Shown piece by piece: positions 1-6,211 of a DNA stretch of 7,194 bases. The position numbers were made by a program, and so were the translations under genes. This stretch comes from Prolixibacteraceae bacterium. GTDB lineage: Bacteria > Bacteroidota > Bacteroidia > Bacteroidales > Prolixibacteraceae. Location: assembly GCA_018399395.1 (NCBI GenBank), contig JAGYOI010000064.1:1-7194 (forward strand). Direction: 5' to 3'. The notes beneath the pieces were generated by a model that made no database searches, had not been told where the DNA came from, and saw nothing but the letters and a program-made list of their open reading frames with translations. Every line of letters starts with the position of its first letter. Within the stretch, counting starts at the first letter, position 1.

Positions 1-757
1 ATAGTTCGGGGACAACGCCTGTTGCAAAAACTACAAGCCCCTTCACTGTTTCATCTTCGTTGCCGGTACATGGTGCGTAATCGTTAAAATAGATAATCTC
101 GCCTGAGTCGAGGTGTAGTTCGCTGGCGCAGGTTTTGCCGCTTATTTTTTCAACTTTTGAATTAAGCATCAGGTGAATGCCGTTTTTGGTGAGTTCTTCG
201 GCGGCTTTTTGCGAAAAATCGATACCCACAAGGTTTGGCAGTACCTGCGATGCCATGTCAACCAGCGATACATCAAGCCCTTTGTGTTTTAGCGCTTGTG
301 CCAGTTCAATGCCAATGGCACCCGCACCTACCACAACGGCTCGTTTTAAACCATTATTTACCAGGTGCTGAATTTTTTCGAGGTCAGCCTGGGTTTTAAA
401 ACCCATTACGCCATCAAGTTCCCGTCCTTCAATTGGTGGAATAAAAGGTGTTGCACCGGTTGCTATAACCAATTTTCGATATGCGACAGCTGTGTTGTTA
501 TCGACTGTAACTTCCTTTTTATCAAAATCGGCCGATGTTACATTTCCACGGATGAGTTCGGCACCACTGTCGGTAATTAATTCATCTTTTTTGAAACACT
601 TTTTCTCGTCAATTAAATCTTCAATAACATAAGGCATGGCACAATATATCAGGCTGTGGTCTTCGGGCCTGATTACGGCCATTTTATATTTATTACCCAA
701 ACGTTTTGCCAGCGTAATACCTGCTGGCCCTCCTCCAATTACTACAATGTCGTACAT
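1..757 (-). CDS. FAD/NAD(P)-dependent disulfide reductase, CoA-disulfide reductase/NADH oxidase type (3' end beyond window)
   Basis: Bases 757 to 2 read as 252 uninterrupted codons from an ATG; the rest lies off the left edge. An FAD-binding Rossmann motif GGGPAG is at residues 8-13. The stretch S35-Y43, with C39 in the context IYCAMPY, matches the single redox-active cysteine of the CoA-disulfide reductase/NADH oxidase family. An ATGATP motif is at 99-104, and a second, NAD-binding Rossmann motif GAGAIG is at 144-149. An acidic D167 follows the second strand, which hints at NADH over NADPH. Family members of about 450 residues or more reduce CoA disulfides, polysulfide, sulfur or O2 in the cytoplasm; the dimerisation domain that would help decide is not visible. 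It is the last visible gene of the ilvB operon, 30 nt after the DUF1847 gene, and no promoter motif is seen in that gap. The general family is secure, the substrate is not. Confidence 0.85.
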   Translation of the reverse strand, partial: MYDIVVIGGGPAGITLAKRLGNKYKMAVIRPEDHSLIYCAMPYVIEDLIDEKKCFKKDELITDSGAELIRGNVTSADFDKKEVTVDNNTAVAYRKLVIATGATPFIPPIEGRELDGVMGFKTQADLEKIQHLVNNGLKRAVVVGAGAIGIELAQALKHKGLDVSLVDMASQVLPNLVGIDFSQKAAEELTKNGIHLMLNSKVEKISGKTCASELHLDSGEIIYFNDYAPCTGNEDETVKGLVVFATGVVPEL

Positions 758-787
758 AATTATTTCTTTTTATTGTTTATTTGATTG

Positions 788-1531
788 TTAACCCCGCCAT
801 GCTTGTTTTTCGAGTTTAAGAAAATTATGGCGTTGTTGGTCGTTCATGATTTCAATGCGATGTTTAAAATTGAAGCCCAGGTTTTTAACCGGAATGGCTA
901 CCGAGTTAATCAAGTTGTCGGCTATTGGGATATTTGGGAATGGAAATGAAAAGGTTACTATCACTTCTTTTTCTGTAATATCGATGTTAGAAACAATCCC
1001 TAACTCATGAAGTGTGAGGTTTATCGCCGGATGTTCCACAATTTTTATCGTGTCCAATGCTAATGATTTATCCATAATCTTTTTATTTAAAATATTTGAA
1101 ACATTGTCTTTTCTTTCTTTAACGATTAGTGTTGTGGCCGGTGCTGATGATTTTTCGTTAAAAATCATATCGTGTCCAAGGCACAGGCCCATAACAATGT
1201 TGAGTTGGGTTTTTTCTTCTTCGAGGTATTTTGCTTGTCCTGCCGGGTTACACGAAACTCCTTTATATCCTTCGACAAGATTACTAAAGGGTACACGACC
1301 ATATTTACAGTGAACTTTTGCTATGTTAAATCCTTCGTTTTGCAATAAAGTCTCAAGGTTTTTGGCTTCTTTCGTAAAAGTGGTACAGTATGCAATGCCA
1401 ATTTTTTGAAATTTAGCTGTTTTAGCGTATTCAATAATTTCCTGTATGCGATTGTTGTTCCTGTTTTTGCTGTCCTCGGCATTTTTCATGATGAACAAAT
1501 CGCTTGTGTTGTATAAATCGCTGTATTCCAT
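788..1531 (-). CDS. DUF1847 protein with C-terminal DUF59/MIP18-like domain
   Basis: This 247-residue protein has two parts. Residues about 28-145 match the DUF1847 family, a putative metal-binding family of anaerobes: RIQEIIEYAK, GIAYC (C49), VHCK (C75), SCNPAGQ (C94) and GLCLGHDMIFN (C117, H120) are all at family positions. The cysteine-rich N-terminal segment usual for DUF1847 is missing; the gene starts at the equivalent of the following helix. Residues about 157-230 resemble the DUF59/MIP18 (PaaD/SufT/Mrp N-terminal) fold, with HPAINLTLHELGIV and VTFSFPFPNIPI followed by a helix. The reactive cysteine of many DUF59 proteins is absent here. The tail ends in KQAWRG. The start lies 9 nt after the ilvB stop, so the two genes are almost certainly co-transcribed. 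The function of DUF1847 is unknown; a role in Fe-S or metal handling is inference from the cysteines and the DUF59-like part. The DUF59 assignment is by eye and is the less certain part. Confidence 0.82.
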   Translation of the reverse strand: MEYSDLYNTSDLFIMKNAEDSKNRNNNRIQEIIEYAKTAKFQKIGIAYCTTFTKEAKNLETLLQNEGFNIAKVHCKYGRVPFSNLVEGYKGVSCNPAGQAKYLEEEKTQLNIVMGLCLGHDMIFNEKSSAPATTLIVKERKDNVSNILNKKIMDKSLALDTIKIVEHPAINLTLHELGIVSNIDITEKEVIVTFSFPFPNIPIADNLINSVAIPVKNLGFNFKHRIEIMNDQQRHNFLKLEKQAWRG

Positions 1532-1540
1532 GTTTGTATG

Positions 1541-3241
1541 TTAAGGTTCCAACACTATTTCATCAACTGCTTTTCCGGGATAAATCATTGGAAATACATT
1601 CGATTCTTTTTCAACTTTTACTTCGAGGAGAAAAGGTCCGTCATGCTGCAGCATTTTGTCGAGGGCTTTGTTTAAATCGTCGCGTTTGCTTACCATCAGG
1701 CTTTCAATGCCATACGAGTTGGCCAGCAAGGGAAAATCGGGTGTTGGCATGTCGGTATGGGCATATCGTTTTTCGTTAAAGAGTTGCTGCCATTGCCGCA
1801 CCATTCCCAGAAAGTTATTATTCAGGATGACCATTTTTACAGGCAGTTTATGTTGAAAAATTGTTCCCAATTCTTGTACCGTCATTTGAAAACCGCCATC
1901 GCCCGAGAAAAGAACGACTGTTTTGTCGGGTTGTCCAACCTGTGCGCCAACTGCCGCCGGCAACCCAAAGCCCATTGTTCCCAACCCACCCGAAGTGATG
2001 AGCGAATCGGGAGTGTTGAATTTGTAATAGCGGGCTGCCATCATTTGGTTTTGGCCAACATCGGTAGCAACAATGGCCTTCCCATTTGTTTTTTCCGAAA
2101 TCATGCGAATTACTTCGCCTGAGCGGATAAGTCCGTTTTCAGGGAACGCTTCTTTTTTGATAACTTTATTGTATTCAATAAAATAGAGTTCGCGAAATTT
2201 CTTGAGCCATCCATCTTCGTGTTTCTTTAGAGAATGCTTATTGCAAGCATCAAGAAAGCTTTTCACATCGGCATGAACTGCTAAATCGGCTTTTATGTTT
2301 TTATTGAGTTCGGCACTGTCGATGTCAACATGAACAATTTTTGCTTTCGTTGCATATTTGTCAATCACACCGGTAACCCGGTCGTCGAAACGCATGCCCA
2401 TGGCAATAATTAAATCGGCCTGATTGGTGAGCATATTGGGTGCATAATTGCCGTGCATCCCAAGCATCCCCACAAAATTTGGATGGCTTTCGGGGATAAT
2501 TGATTTTCCCAGCAAGGTTACTGCAACCGGCACATTACACTTTTCGGTAAGCTTAAGCATTTGCTCTTGTGCGCCCGAAAGTAAAATGCCATGGCCTGCC
2601 AGCACAAGAGGTTTTTTGGCTGCGTTAAAAATATCTTTAAACTTTTCAATGTTATCAACCTGTAATTCAGGAACAGGTTGGTATGAGCGTATATGTTTCG
2701 TCGGTTTGTACACAAAATCGAATTCTTGTACCTGGGCATCTTTTGTGATATCGATTAATACCGGTCCCGGGCGTCCTTTGGTTGCATAGTAAAATGCCCT
2801 GGCAATTACTTCGGGAATTTCGTTGGGATTAGTTACCTGATAATTCCATTTGGTTACGGGCATCGAAAGGCTTATCATGTCGGTTTCCTGAAAAGCATCG
2901 GTGCCCAACAATGATGAGGGGACTTGTGCTGTGATAAAAATTACCGGAATCGAATCGAGAAAAGCATTGGCAATACCGGTAATTAAATTGGTTGCCCCGG
3001 GTCCCGATGTGGCAAAGCATACACCGGGTTTACCGCTTACCTGCGCGTAAGCTTGAGCCGCATGTGCAGCCCCTTGCTCGTGTCTTACAAGAATATGTTT
3101 TAGCTCTTCGGTTTTTGCGAACAACTTGTCGTAAATAGGCATCATGGCTCCACCCGGATAACCAAATATGGTGTCAACGTTTTCGGCCAAAAGCGATAAT
3201 AAAATGCCTTCGGCACCTGTTGCTTTTATTGTTTTGTGCAT
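1541..3241 (-). CDS. ilvB: Acetolactate synthase (acetohydroxyacid synthase), catalytic large subunit
   Basis: This 566-residue enzyme joins two pyruvates to acetolactate, or pyruvate plus 2-ketobutyrate, the first common step of branched-chain amino acid synthesis. Seen, numbering from this start: GYPGGA at 27-32, the catalytic glutamate E55 in [18 protein letters not shown] near 114-121, the RFDDRVTG signature at 284-291, and the thiamine-diphosphate motif starting GDGG at 447 and ending in [11 protein letters not shown] near 474-484. RFDDRVTG marks the FAD-containing anabolic type rather than the FAD-free catabolic AlsS type. An in-frame ATG 12 codons upstream (3277) is rejected because a TAnnTTTG element lies between the two, and the family begins near KATGAEG. 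The gene leads a minus-strand operon with a DUF1847 protein and a disulfide reductase. No ilvN regulatory subunit, ilvC or ilvD is in view, so it may be a second, stand-alone large subunit or may borrow IlvN from elsewhere. Confidence 0.96.
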   Translation of the reverse strand: MHKTIKATGAEGILLSLLAENVDTIFGYPGGAMMPIYDKLFAKTEELKHILVRHEQGAAHAAQAYAQVSGKPGVCFATSGPGATNLITGIANAFLDSIPVIFITAQVPSSLLGTDAFQETDMISLSMPVTKWNYQVTNPNEIPEVIARAFYYATKGRPGPVLIDITKDAQVQEFDFVYKPTKHIRSYQPVPELQVDNIEKFKDIFNAAKKPLVLAGHGILLSGAQEQMLKLTEKCNVPVAVTLLGKSIIPESHPNFVGMLGMHGNYAPNMLTNQADLIIAMGMRFDDRVTGVIDKYATKAKIVHVDIDSAELNKNIKADLAVHADVKSFLDACNKHSLKKHEDGWLKKFRELYFIEYNKVIKKEAFPENGLIRSGEVIRMISEKTNGKAIVATDVGQNQMMAARYYKFNTPDSLITSGGLGTMGFGLPAAVGAQVGQPDKTVVLFSGDGGFQMTVQELGTIFQHKLPVKMVILNNNFLGMVRQWQQLFNEKRYAHTDMPTPDFPLLANSYGIESLMVSKRDDLNKALDKMLQHDGPFLLEVKVEKESNVFPMIYPGKAVDEIVLEP

Positions 3242-3259
3242 GGTGTATTTTGTTTTTTG

Positions 3260-3267
3260 CAAAAATA
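3260..3267 (-). promoter_or_regulatory. Candidate -7 promoter element for ilvB
   Basis: On the minus strand this reads TATTTTTG, an exact match to the Bacteroidota -7 consensus TAnnTTTG, about 18 nt before the chosen ilvB ATG. No TTTG is found at the -33 position 19-21 nt upstream. It would give a short leader and exclude the upstream ATG at 3277. Confidence 0.4.
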
Positions 3268-3299
3268 GGTACAACATTATTTCCTTTTGATATTCATCT

Positions 3300-3311
3300 G
3301 AATCATGATTC
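3300..3311. promoter_or_regulatory. 12-bp perfect palindrome between ilvB and the fnr-like gene
   Basis: GAATCATGATTC is its own reverse complement and lies in the 171-bp divergent intergenic region, about 59 bp before the ilvB ATG and 101 bp before the regulator ATG. It sits upstream of both proposed -7 elements, where an operator for either gene could be. It does not match the classical FNR site TTGATnnnnATCAA. That it is a protein-binding site is inference. Confidence 0.35.
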
Positions 3312-3376
3312 GTATATTAAAAATGAAATACGATAGCTTTTTTTCTGTTATATTTCAGCTTTGTGCTCAATATTGA

Positions 3377-3384
3377 TATTTTTG
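3377..3384 (+). promoter_or_regulatory. Candidate -7 promoter element for the fnr-like gene
   Basis: TATTTTTG matches TAnnTTTG exactly and lies 28 nt before the ATG at 3413. A TTTG at 3360-3363 is only 13 nt upstream, too close for a standard -33 element (normally 19-21 nt), so the upstream half may be degenerate or activator-dependent. Confidence 0.4.
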
Positions 3385-3412
3385 TAATGCTCAAATTAAT
3401 AGTAAGGCCTTT

Positions 3413-4108
3413 ATGCAAAAGGAAAAGGAAGTAAATAATTGCCGGGATTGTAAAAGTACATCAATGTGTTTTCATCATTTGTATCCCGACGAGCTCGATT
3501 TTATAAGCAGCAAGAAGAAACAACTTTGTTACGAGCAGGGGGAGAACCTGTTTAAGCAAGGTGCTTTTTCTCCTTATGTTATTTATGTAGTTGAAGGATT
3601 GGTCAAGTTGCACTTACAAACCGGGAACAATAAAAAACTGAACATCAAAATTGCTAAAACCGGCGATTTTCTGGCTTTCTCCTCGGTTTTTGGCGACGAT
3701 TATTACAATTATACAGCTGTGGCCCTGAAAGATTCGAAGGTATGTATGATTGATAAACAGGCATTGTTTCAACTGATGAAGAAAAACAGCGAATTTGCCA
3801 TTCGCATTGCTTCGCGTAATTGCCGTGACGAAAACCGTTTATTGGAACTGGTTACCGACATTAATTACAAACACATGCGTGGCAAATTGGCTTCAGCATT
3901 GTTGTATCTGTCTTCAAAAGAATTTGATGGCTTGTCGGTTTTTAGTTATTTAAGCCGTCAGGATATTGCAGAGTTTGCTTCAATTTCGACCGAAAGTGCC
4001 ATTAAGTTTTTAAAAGAATTTGAAAAAGAAGGCATCGTGAGCATTGCTGGTAAGTGTGTTGAGGTTATTGATGCTTCGCGTTTAAGCGATATTTCGGAAA
4101 AGGGGTAG
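3413..4108 (+). CDS. FNR-type [4Fe-4S] oxygen-responsive transcription regulator (Crp/Fnr family)
   Basis: This 231-residue protein has the order of E. coli FNR. The N-terminal cysteines C10-x2-C13-x5-C19 have the same spacing as FNR C20/C23/C29. A cyclic-nucleotide-type beta-barrel domain follows at about 30-115, in which C111 (context KVCMID) aligns with FNR C122. Next come a long dimer helix (about 116-150) and a winged helix-turn-helix at about 178-220, with LSRQDIAEFASISTESAIKFL. All four ligands of an oxygen-labile [4Fe-4S] cluster are therefore present. In the recognition helix the E-x-x-S-R of FNR reads E194-S-A-I197-K198: the Glu is kept, Ser becomes Ile and Arg becomes Lys, so its operator may differ from TTGATnnnnATCAA. 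It is the only plus-strand gene here, divergent from the ilvB operon and therefore a candidate regulator of it. Its stop is 2 nt from the end of the convergent adenosyltransferase gene. Cluster assembly is inferred from the cysteines. Confidence 0.92.
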   Translation: MQKEKEVNNCRDCKSTSMCFHHLYPDELDFISSKKKQLCYEQGENLFKQGAFSPYVIYVVEGLVKLHLQTGNNKKLNIKIAKTGDFLAFSSVFGDDYYNYTAVALKDSKVCMIDKQALFQLMKKNSEFAIRIASRNCRDENRLLELVTDINYKHMRGKLASALLYLSSKEFDGLSVFSYLSRQDIAEFASISTESAIKFLKEFEKEGIVSIAGKCVEVIDASRLSDISEKG

Positions 4109-4110
4109 TT

Positions 4111-4626
4111 TTAAAATTCAATTCCTTTTCGCGCTTCAATTCCTTGCGTATAGTAATGTTTTATTTCCTTCATTTCGGTAACCAAATCGGCAGCATCGAT
4201 AAGTGCCTGCGGTGCATAACGGCCGGTTATCACAACTTCGGTATTGGAATGGCGGGCTTCAATGGCTTCGAGTAATTCTGTAACGCTAAACAGTTTATAA
4301 TAAATGGCAATGTTGGCTTCGTCGAGCACCACCAGTTGGTATTGCCCCGATTGTAGAATGTCTTTTATTTCGGCAAGTCCGCCCCTGGCAGCGTCAATAT
4401 CGGCTTGTACAGGTTTTTTGACAATAAAACAGCCCCGTCCGTATTGTTTTACCGTTACCGAAGGCAGCCATTGTTTAACAGCTTTAATTTCGGAATACGT
4501 TTTACCTTTGACAAACTGGGCAAAATATACTTTTTTACCGGCTCCGGCATTCCTGAGTGCCAGTCCGAATGCAGCGGTGGTTTTACCTTTTCCGTTGCCT
4601 GTGTAAACATGTAGGTAGCTGTTCAT
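4111..4626 (-). CDS. cobO: Cob(I)alamin adenosyltransferase, CobA/CobO/BtuR type
   Basis: This 171-residue cytoplasmic enzyme transfers the adenosyl group of ATP to cob(I)alamin to make adenosylcobalamin. It has the modified P-loop GNGKGKTT at residues 10-17 right after the N-terminus, a second-strand motif KKVYFAQFVKGK, the Walker-B-like VVLDEANIAI at about 99-108, ITGRYAP near 133-139, and the family's C-terminal ending in YYTQGIEARKGIEF. The length fits the short form, without the N-terminal helix of Salmonella CobA. The ATG at 4626 gives the expected N-terminus with the P-loop strand. No cobalamin biosynthesis genes and no cobalamin riboswitch are in view, so it may serve salvage. The 69-bp gap to the upstream PIN toxin gene contains no TAnnTTTG element, so read-through from the toxin-antitoxin promoter is possible. 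Confidence 0.95.
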   Translation of the reverse strand: MNSYLHVYTGNGKGKTTAAFGLALRNAGAGKKVYFAQFVKGKTYSEIKAVKQWLPSVTVKQYGRGCFIVKKPVQADIDAARGGLAEIKDILQSGQYQLVVLDEANIAIYYKLFSVTELLEAIEARHSNTEVVITGRYAPQALIDAADLVTEMKEIKHYYTQGIEARKGIEF

Positions 4627-4695
4627 GGGTGTAGGTTTTTGAATAACAGAATGAAGTGGTTTCGTGTTGTTTATTTATTAATTGTTGTTTGAGAT

Positions 4696-5112
4696 TTATT
4701 TAAGTTCTTTTTCAAATTCGGCCGGTGTTAATATTTTTGCAGTTTTGAAGGGATTAAGTACCAGTAAATCTTTATCGCCTGTTACCAAATAATCAGCTTT
4801 TGAATAATCAATCAAATCTAAGAGAAAATTGTCTTTAGGGTCTCTGTTAATAAAATGAGTTGGTTTTATTTCAACCTTTCTTGCAATGGTTTCTAATAAT
4901 TCGATTAATTCTTTAACACTATCTTTTGGAAAGTATTTTTTTATTTTTTCACGATTTGTAACATTTTTGATTTCAGTCAGAAGCTGTTCCGTAGTAATAA
5001 TTGTAATGCTTCCATTTGCAATATATTGCTTAATGCTTGATAAGCGTTTGCCAATCAAGAAACTAATCCAAACATTTGTGTCAAAAATAACTTTAACTTT
5101 TTTGTTTTTCAT
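4696..5112 (-). CDS. PIN-domain ribonuclease toxin (COG1569-type)
   Basis: This 138-residue single-domain protein has PIN nuclease architecture. The acidic residues of the active site are visible: D11 in IFDTNVWIS, E47 in TEQLLTEIKNV, D94 in RDPKDNFLLDL and D113 in VTGDKDLL; these coordinate divalent metal in the family. The pattern DTNVW...RDPKDN...TGDKDLL is that of the COG1569 'putative toxin component, PIN family' rather than the shorter classical VapC. Its ATG lies inside the 3' end of the upstream antitoxin gene (20-nt overlap), giving translational coupling typical of toxin-antitoxin pairs. The expected activity is RNA cleavage neutralised by the partner; the target RNA cannot be predicted. 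All catalytic positions are intact, so the toxin is probably functional. Confidence 0.9.
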   Translation of the reverse strand: MKNKKVKVIFDTNVWISFLIGKRLSSIKQYIANGSITIITTEQLLTEIKNVTNREKIKKYFPKDSVKELIELLETIARKVEIKPTHFINRDPKDNFLLDLIDYSKADYLVTGDKDLLVLNPFKTAKILTPAEFEKELK

Positions 5113-5323
5113 AAATTTCTTGTCTTGCGCTTTCTACTTCTTTGTCTATCGTTTCAAGGTCAAGGTCGTTTGTTTTAAAATTATCTAAAAGCTGAGATAA
5201 TTTTGAATCAATAGCTTCTTTTTCCAATTCTTTTGTCAGTTTCACTTTTTGTTGTCTTGGAAGTTGCTTAACCATCGAAAGAATTTGCTCAAACGTAATA
5301 TCTATTTGCATTGCTGTTTTCAT
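5093..5323 (-). CDS. Antitoxin of the PIN-toxin pair
   Basis: This 76-residue, highly charged protein has an N-terminal segment DITFEQILSMVKQLPRQQK (residues 8-26) of the kind found in small antitoxins preceding PIN toxins. The acidic C-terminal half contains DKEVESARQEIYEKQ, likely the toxin-wrapping part. No recognised DNA-binding domain could be named. The chosen ATG at 5323 could be replaced by an in-frame ATG at 5311 (Met5), which fits the alignment with the second antitoxin at 6256-6483 about as well. Its 3' end overlaps the toxin by 20 nt. Over about 32 residues it is roughly 40% identical by eye to the second antitoxin, so the two are paralogues. The role is inferred from position, size and overlap. 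Confidence 0.82.
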   Translation of the reverse strand: MKTAMQIDITFEQILSMVKQLPRQQKVKLTKELEKEAIDSKLSQLLDNFKTNDLDLETIDKEVESARQEIYEKQKS

Positions 5324-5354
5324 GATTTAAGCGGATTATATTGTTTTCGTTTTT

Positions 5355-5375
5355 CAAATTTACAAAATTATAATT
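5355..5375 (-). promoter_or_regulatory. Promoter/operator block of the first toxin-antitoxin pair
   Basis: On the plus strand CAAATTTA (5355-5362) is the complement of a TAnnTTTG -7 element for the antitoxin gene, leaving a leader of about 25 nt; a second overlapping CAAAnnTA is at 5363-5370. Directly upstream of the gene's -7 element is the perfect palindrome AATTATAATT (5366-5375). The same arrangement, about 18 of 21 positions identical, lies upstream of the second antitoxin (6502-6522), which argues for a conserved function such as autoregulation. Confidence 0.5.
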
Positions 5376-5436
5376 GCAGAATCTAATTTTGGGTTAGTTC
5401 TGTTAACTATGAATTTGCTTATAAGTTGTGAGCTTG

Positions 5437-5883
5437 CTATTTCTTTTGATTGCGCATACGTCCGCGTCCCTGGTGACGGGCTTTTTGCTGGTTGAGCAAA
5501 GTAATATGTTCCGATTCGCAATTGCGGCACTGAGTGATTGGCTTGAGTGCCGGAATGGTTTCTTTGCAATCGTCGCATTTGTACCAAAAATCATCGGTTT
5601 CGTATGTCCCGCCTTTAATAATAATGGCCTTGCCTTCGACAAAAGCCTTCGATATTTTTTTGCGGGCTTTATCGTACAGGCGTGTGAATGTAGGCCTTGA
5701 GATGTTCATGCGTTCGGCAGCTTCGAGTTGGCTCAGGTCTTCGTAATCGGCCAGGCGTATGGCTTCGTATTCTTCGTAAAACATGGTAACCGATTCGAGG
5801 TTGCGCATGGGCACACCAAACGGCTTGTAACCTTCCATTGCGGGCAATTGCGATATTCTACGGTTTCGTATGCGGTTGGGCAT
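5437..5883 (-). CDS. UPF0251/DUF134 DNA-binding protein with C-terminal zinc ribbon
   Basis: This 148-residue protein matches the UPF0251 (DUF134) family: N-terminal MPNRIRNRRI, YKPFGVPMRNLE, then a sigma-region-4-like helix-turn-helix, YEAIRLADYEDLSQLEAAERMNISRPTFTRLY in part (about 39-70), followed by ARKKISKAFVEGKAI. A zinc ribbon follows, with C103-x2-C106 and C119-x2-C122. The tail after residue 131 is basic and contains GRGR. The ATG at 5883 is chosen because family members begin MPR/MPN; an in-frame TTG further out at 5913 falls inside a likely -7 promoter element. Members are often found near iron-molybdenum-cofactor/NifX-like genes, but none is seen here: the gene sits alone between two toxin-antitoxin modules. 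It is probably a transcription regulator; targets unknown. Confidence 0.9.
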   Translation of the reverse strand: MPNRIRNRRISQLPAMEGYKPFGVPMRNLESVTMFYEEYEAIRLADYEDLSQLEAAERMNISRPTFTRLYDKARKKISKAFVEGKAIIIKGGTYETDDFWYKCDDCKETIPALKPITQCRNCESEHITLLNQQKARHQGRGRMRNQKK

Positions 5884-5910
5884 GGCAATTAATTTATTCA
5901 ATTGTAAATA

Positions 5911-5918
5911 CAAAGGTA
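5911..5918 (-). promoter_or_regulatory. -7 promoter element for the UPF0251 gene
   Basis: On the minus strand this reads TACCTTTG, a strong match to the Bacteroidota TAnnTTTG element, 28 nt before the ATG at 5883. No TTTG is found at the usual -33 distance; only a TTGG occurs, 12 nt upstream, which is too close. The element fixes the start at 5883. Confidence 0.5.
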
Positions 5919-6130
5919 ATGAAAATGAACCAATGTTTAGTTAATTCTATTCGGGCATGTATTGTCAGAGCCCGTTAAACTGGTAGTACAGTTGTTTAAA
6001 GTTGTAATGGATTACACAAAAAAAGCACAAAAAATGTAATCCATTACATAAAGTAGTTTCCGACACCATCGAAACCTGCTTTGCAAACCATATTCCACTT
6101 TGGTTGTTTGGGTTTTTGTATTGAATGTTT
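5919..6130. other. Non-coding part of the gap between the UPF0251 gene and the toxin remnant
   Basis: The whole gene-free gap runs 5884-6255. Apart from the promoter element, the tandem palindromes and the chimeric remnant described separately, 5919-6130 holds only two weak stem-loops: CGGGC/GCCCG (5952-5956 with 5970-5974, 13-nt loop) and AACTG/CAGTT (5978-5982 with 5989-5993). No reading frame with family resemblance was seen in 6049-6130. Confidence 0.4.
6003..6048. repeat. Two tandem 14-bp palindromes forming a larger inverted repeat
   Basis: TGTAATGGATTACA (6003-6016) and TGTAATCCATTACA (6035-6048) are exact reverse complements separated by 18 A-rich bases. Each arm is also a near-palindrome, TGTAAT-2-ATTACA. 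The result is four TGTAAT half-sites with the two dyad centres 32 bp apart, about three helical turns. This fits a pair of operators on one DNA face, or a hairpin with 14-bp arms. The nearest gene downstream is the UPF0251 gene, whose -7 element is about 85 bp away. There is no GC-rich stem as in an ordinary terminator. The binding factor is unknown. Confidence 0.6.
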
Positions 6131-6211
6131 TTACACTTCAACCACGCCGATTTTTATGGCGCACATTACCAACCCGGCGGTGTTTTTTGTGCCCGATTTC
6201 GAAAGAATGTC
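6131..6211 (-). repeat. LuxR-tail direct repeat, copy A (mate at 6526-6605)
   Basis: This stretch and 6526-6605 lie in the same orientation, about 395 bp apart, and bracket the second antitoxin and the toxin stub. By eye about 64 of 81 aligned positions agree, with two single-base gaps in the right-hand copy. The similarity stops sharply at the stop codon on the 3' side, which indicates coding origin rather than a short mobile repeat. Confidence 0.65.

Noticed and set aside
1014..1313. Plus-strand open frame of 99 codons inside the DUF1847 gene
   Set aside because: It is antisense to a gene with clear family motifs and shows no recognisable features.
1757..2122. Plus-strand open frame of 121 codons inside ilvB
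   Set aside because: It lies antisense to the thiamine-binding region of ilvB; the length is explained by the codon bias of the opposite strand.
3242..3277. ATG at 3277 as the ilvB start, adding 12 residues
   Set aside because: The extra residues are unlike the family's N-terminus, and an exact TAnnTTTG element lies between this ATG and the one at 3241.
3371..3389. FNR-type site around TTGAT at 3373-3377
   Set aside because: Only one half-site is present; the matching ATCAA at the required spacing is missing.
4627..4695. Cobalamin riboswitch or promoter upstream of cobO
   Set aside because: The gap is 69 bp, too short for the riboswitch; no B12-box-like stretch and no TAnnTTTG on the minus strand are seen.
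5360..5642. Two minus-strand open frames overlapping the end of the UPF0251 gene
   Set aside because: They overlap the zinc-ribbon coding region in other frames and have low-complexity, unrecognisable sequence.
5884..5913. TTG at 5913 as the start of the UPF0251 gene
   Set aside because: The TTG is part of the likely -7 element TACCTTTG, and the family begins at the MPN methionine.
5952..5974. Stem CGGGC/GCCCG as a terminator
   Set aside because: The stem is only 5 bp, the loop is 13 nt and no T-run follows on either strand.
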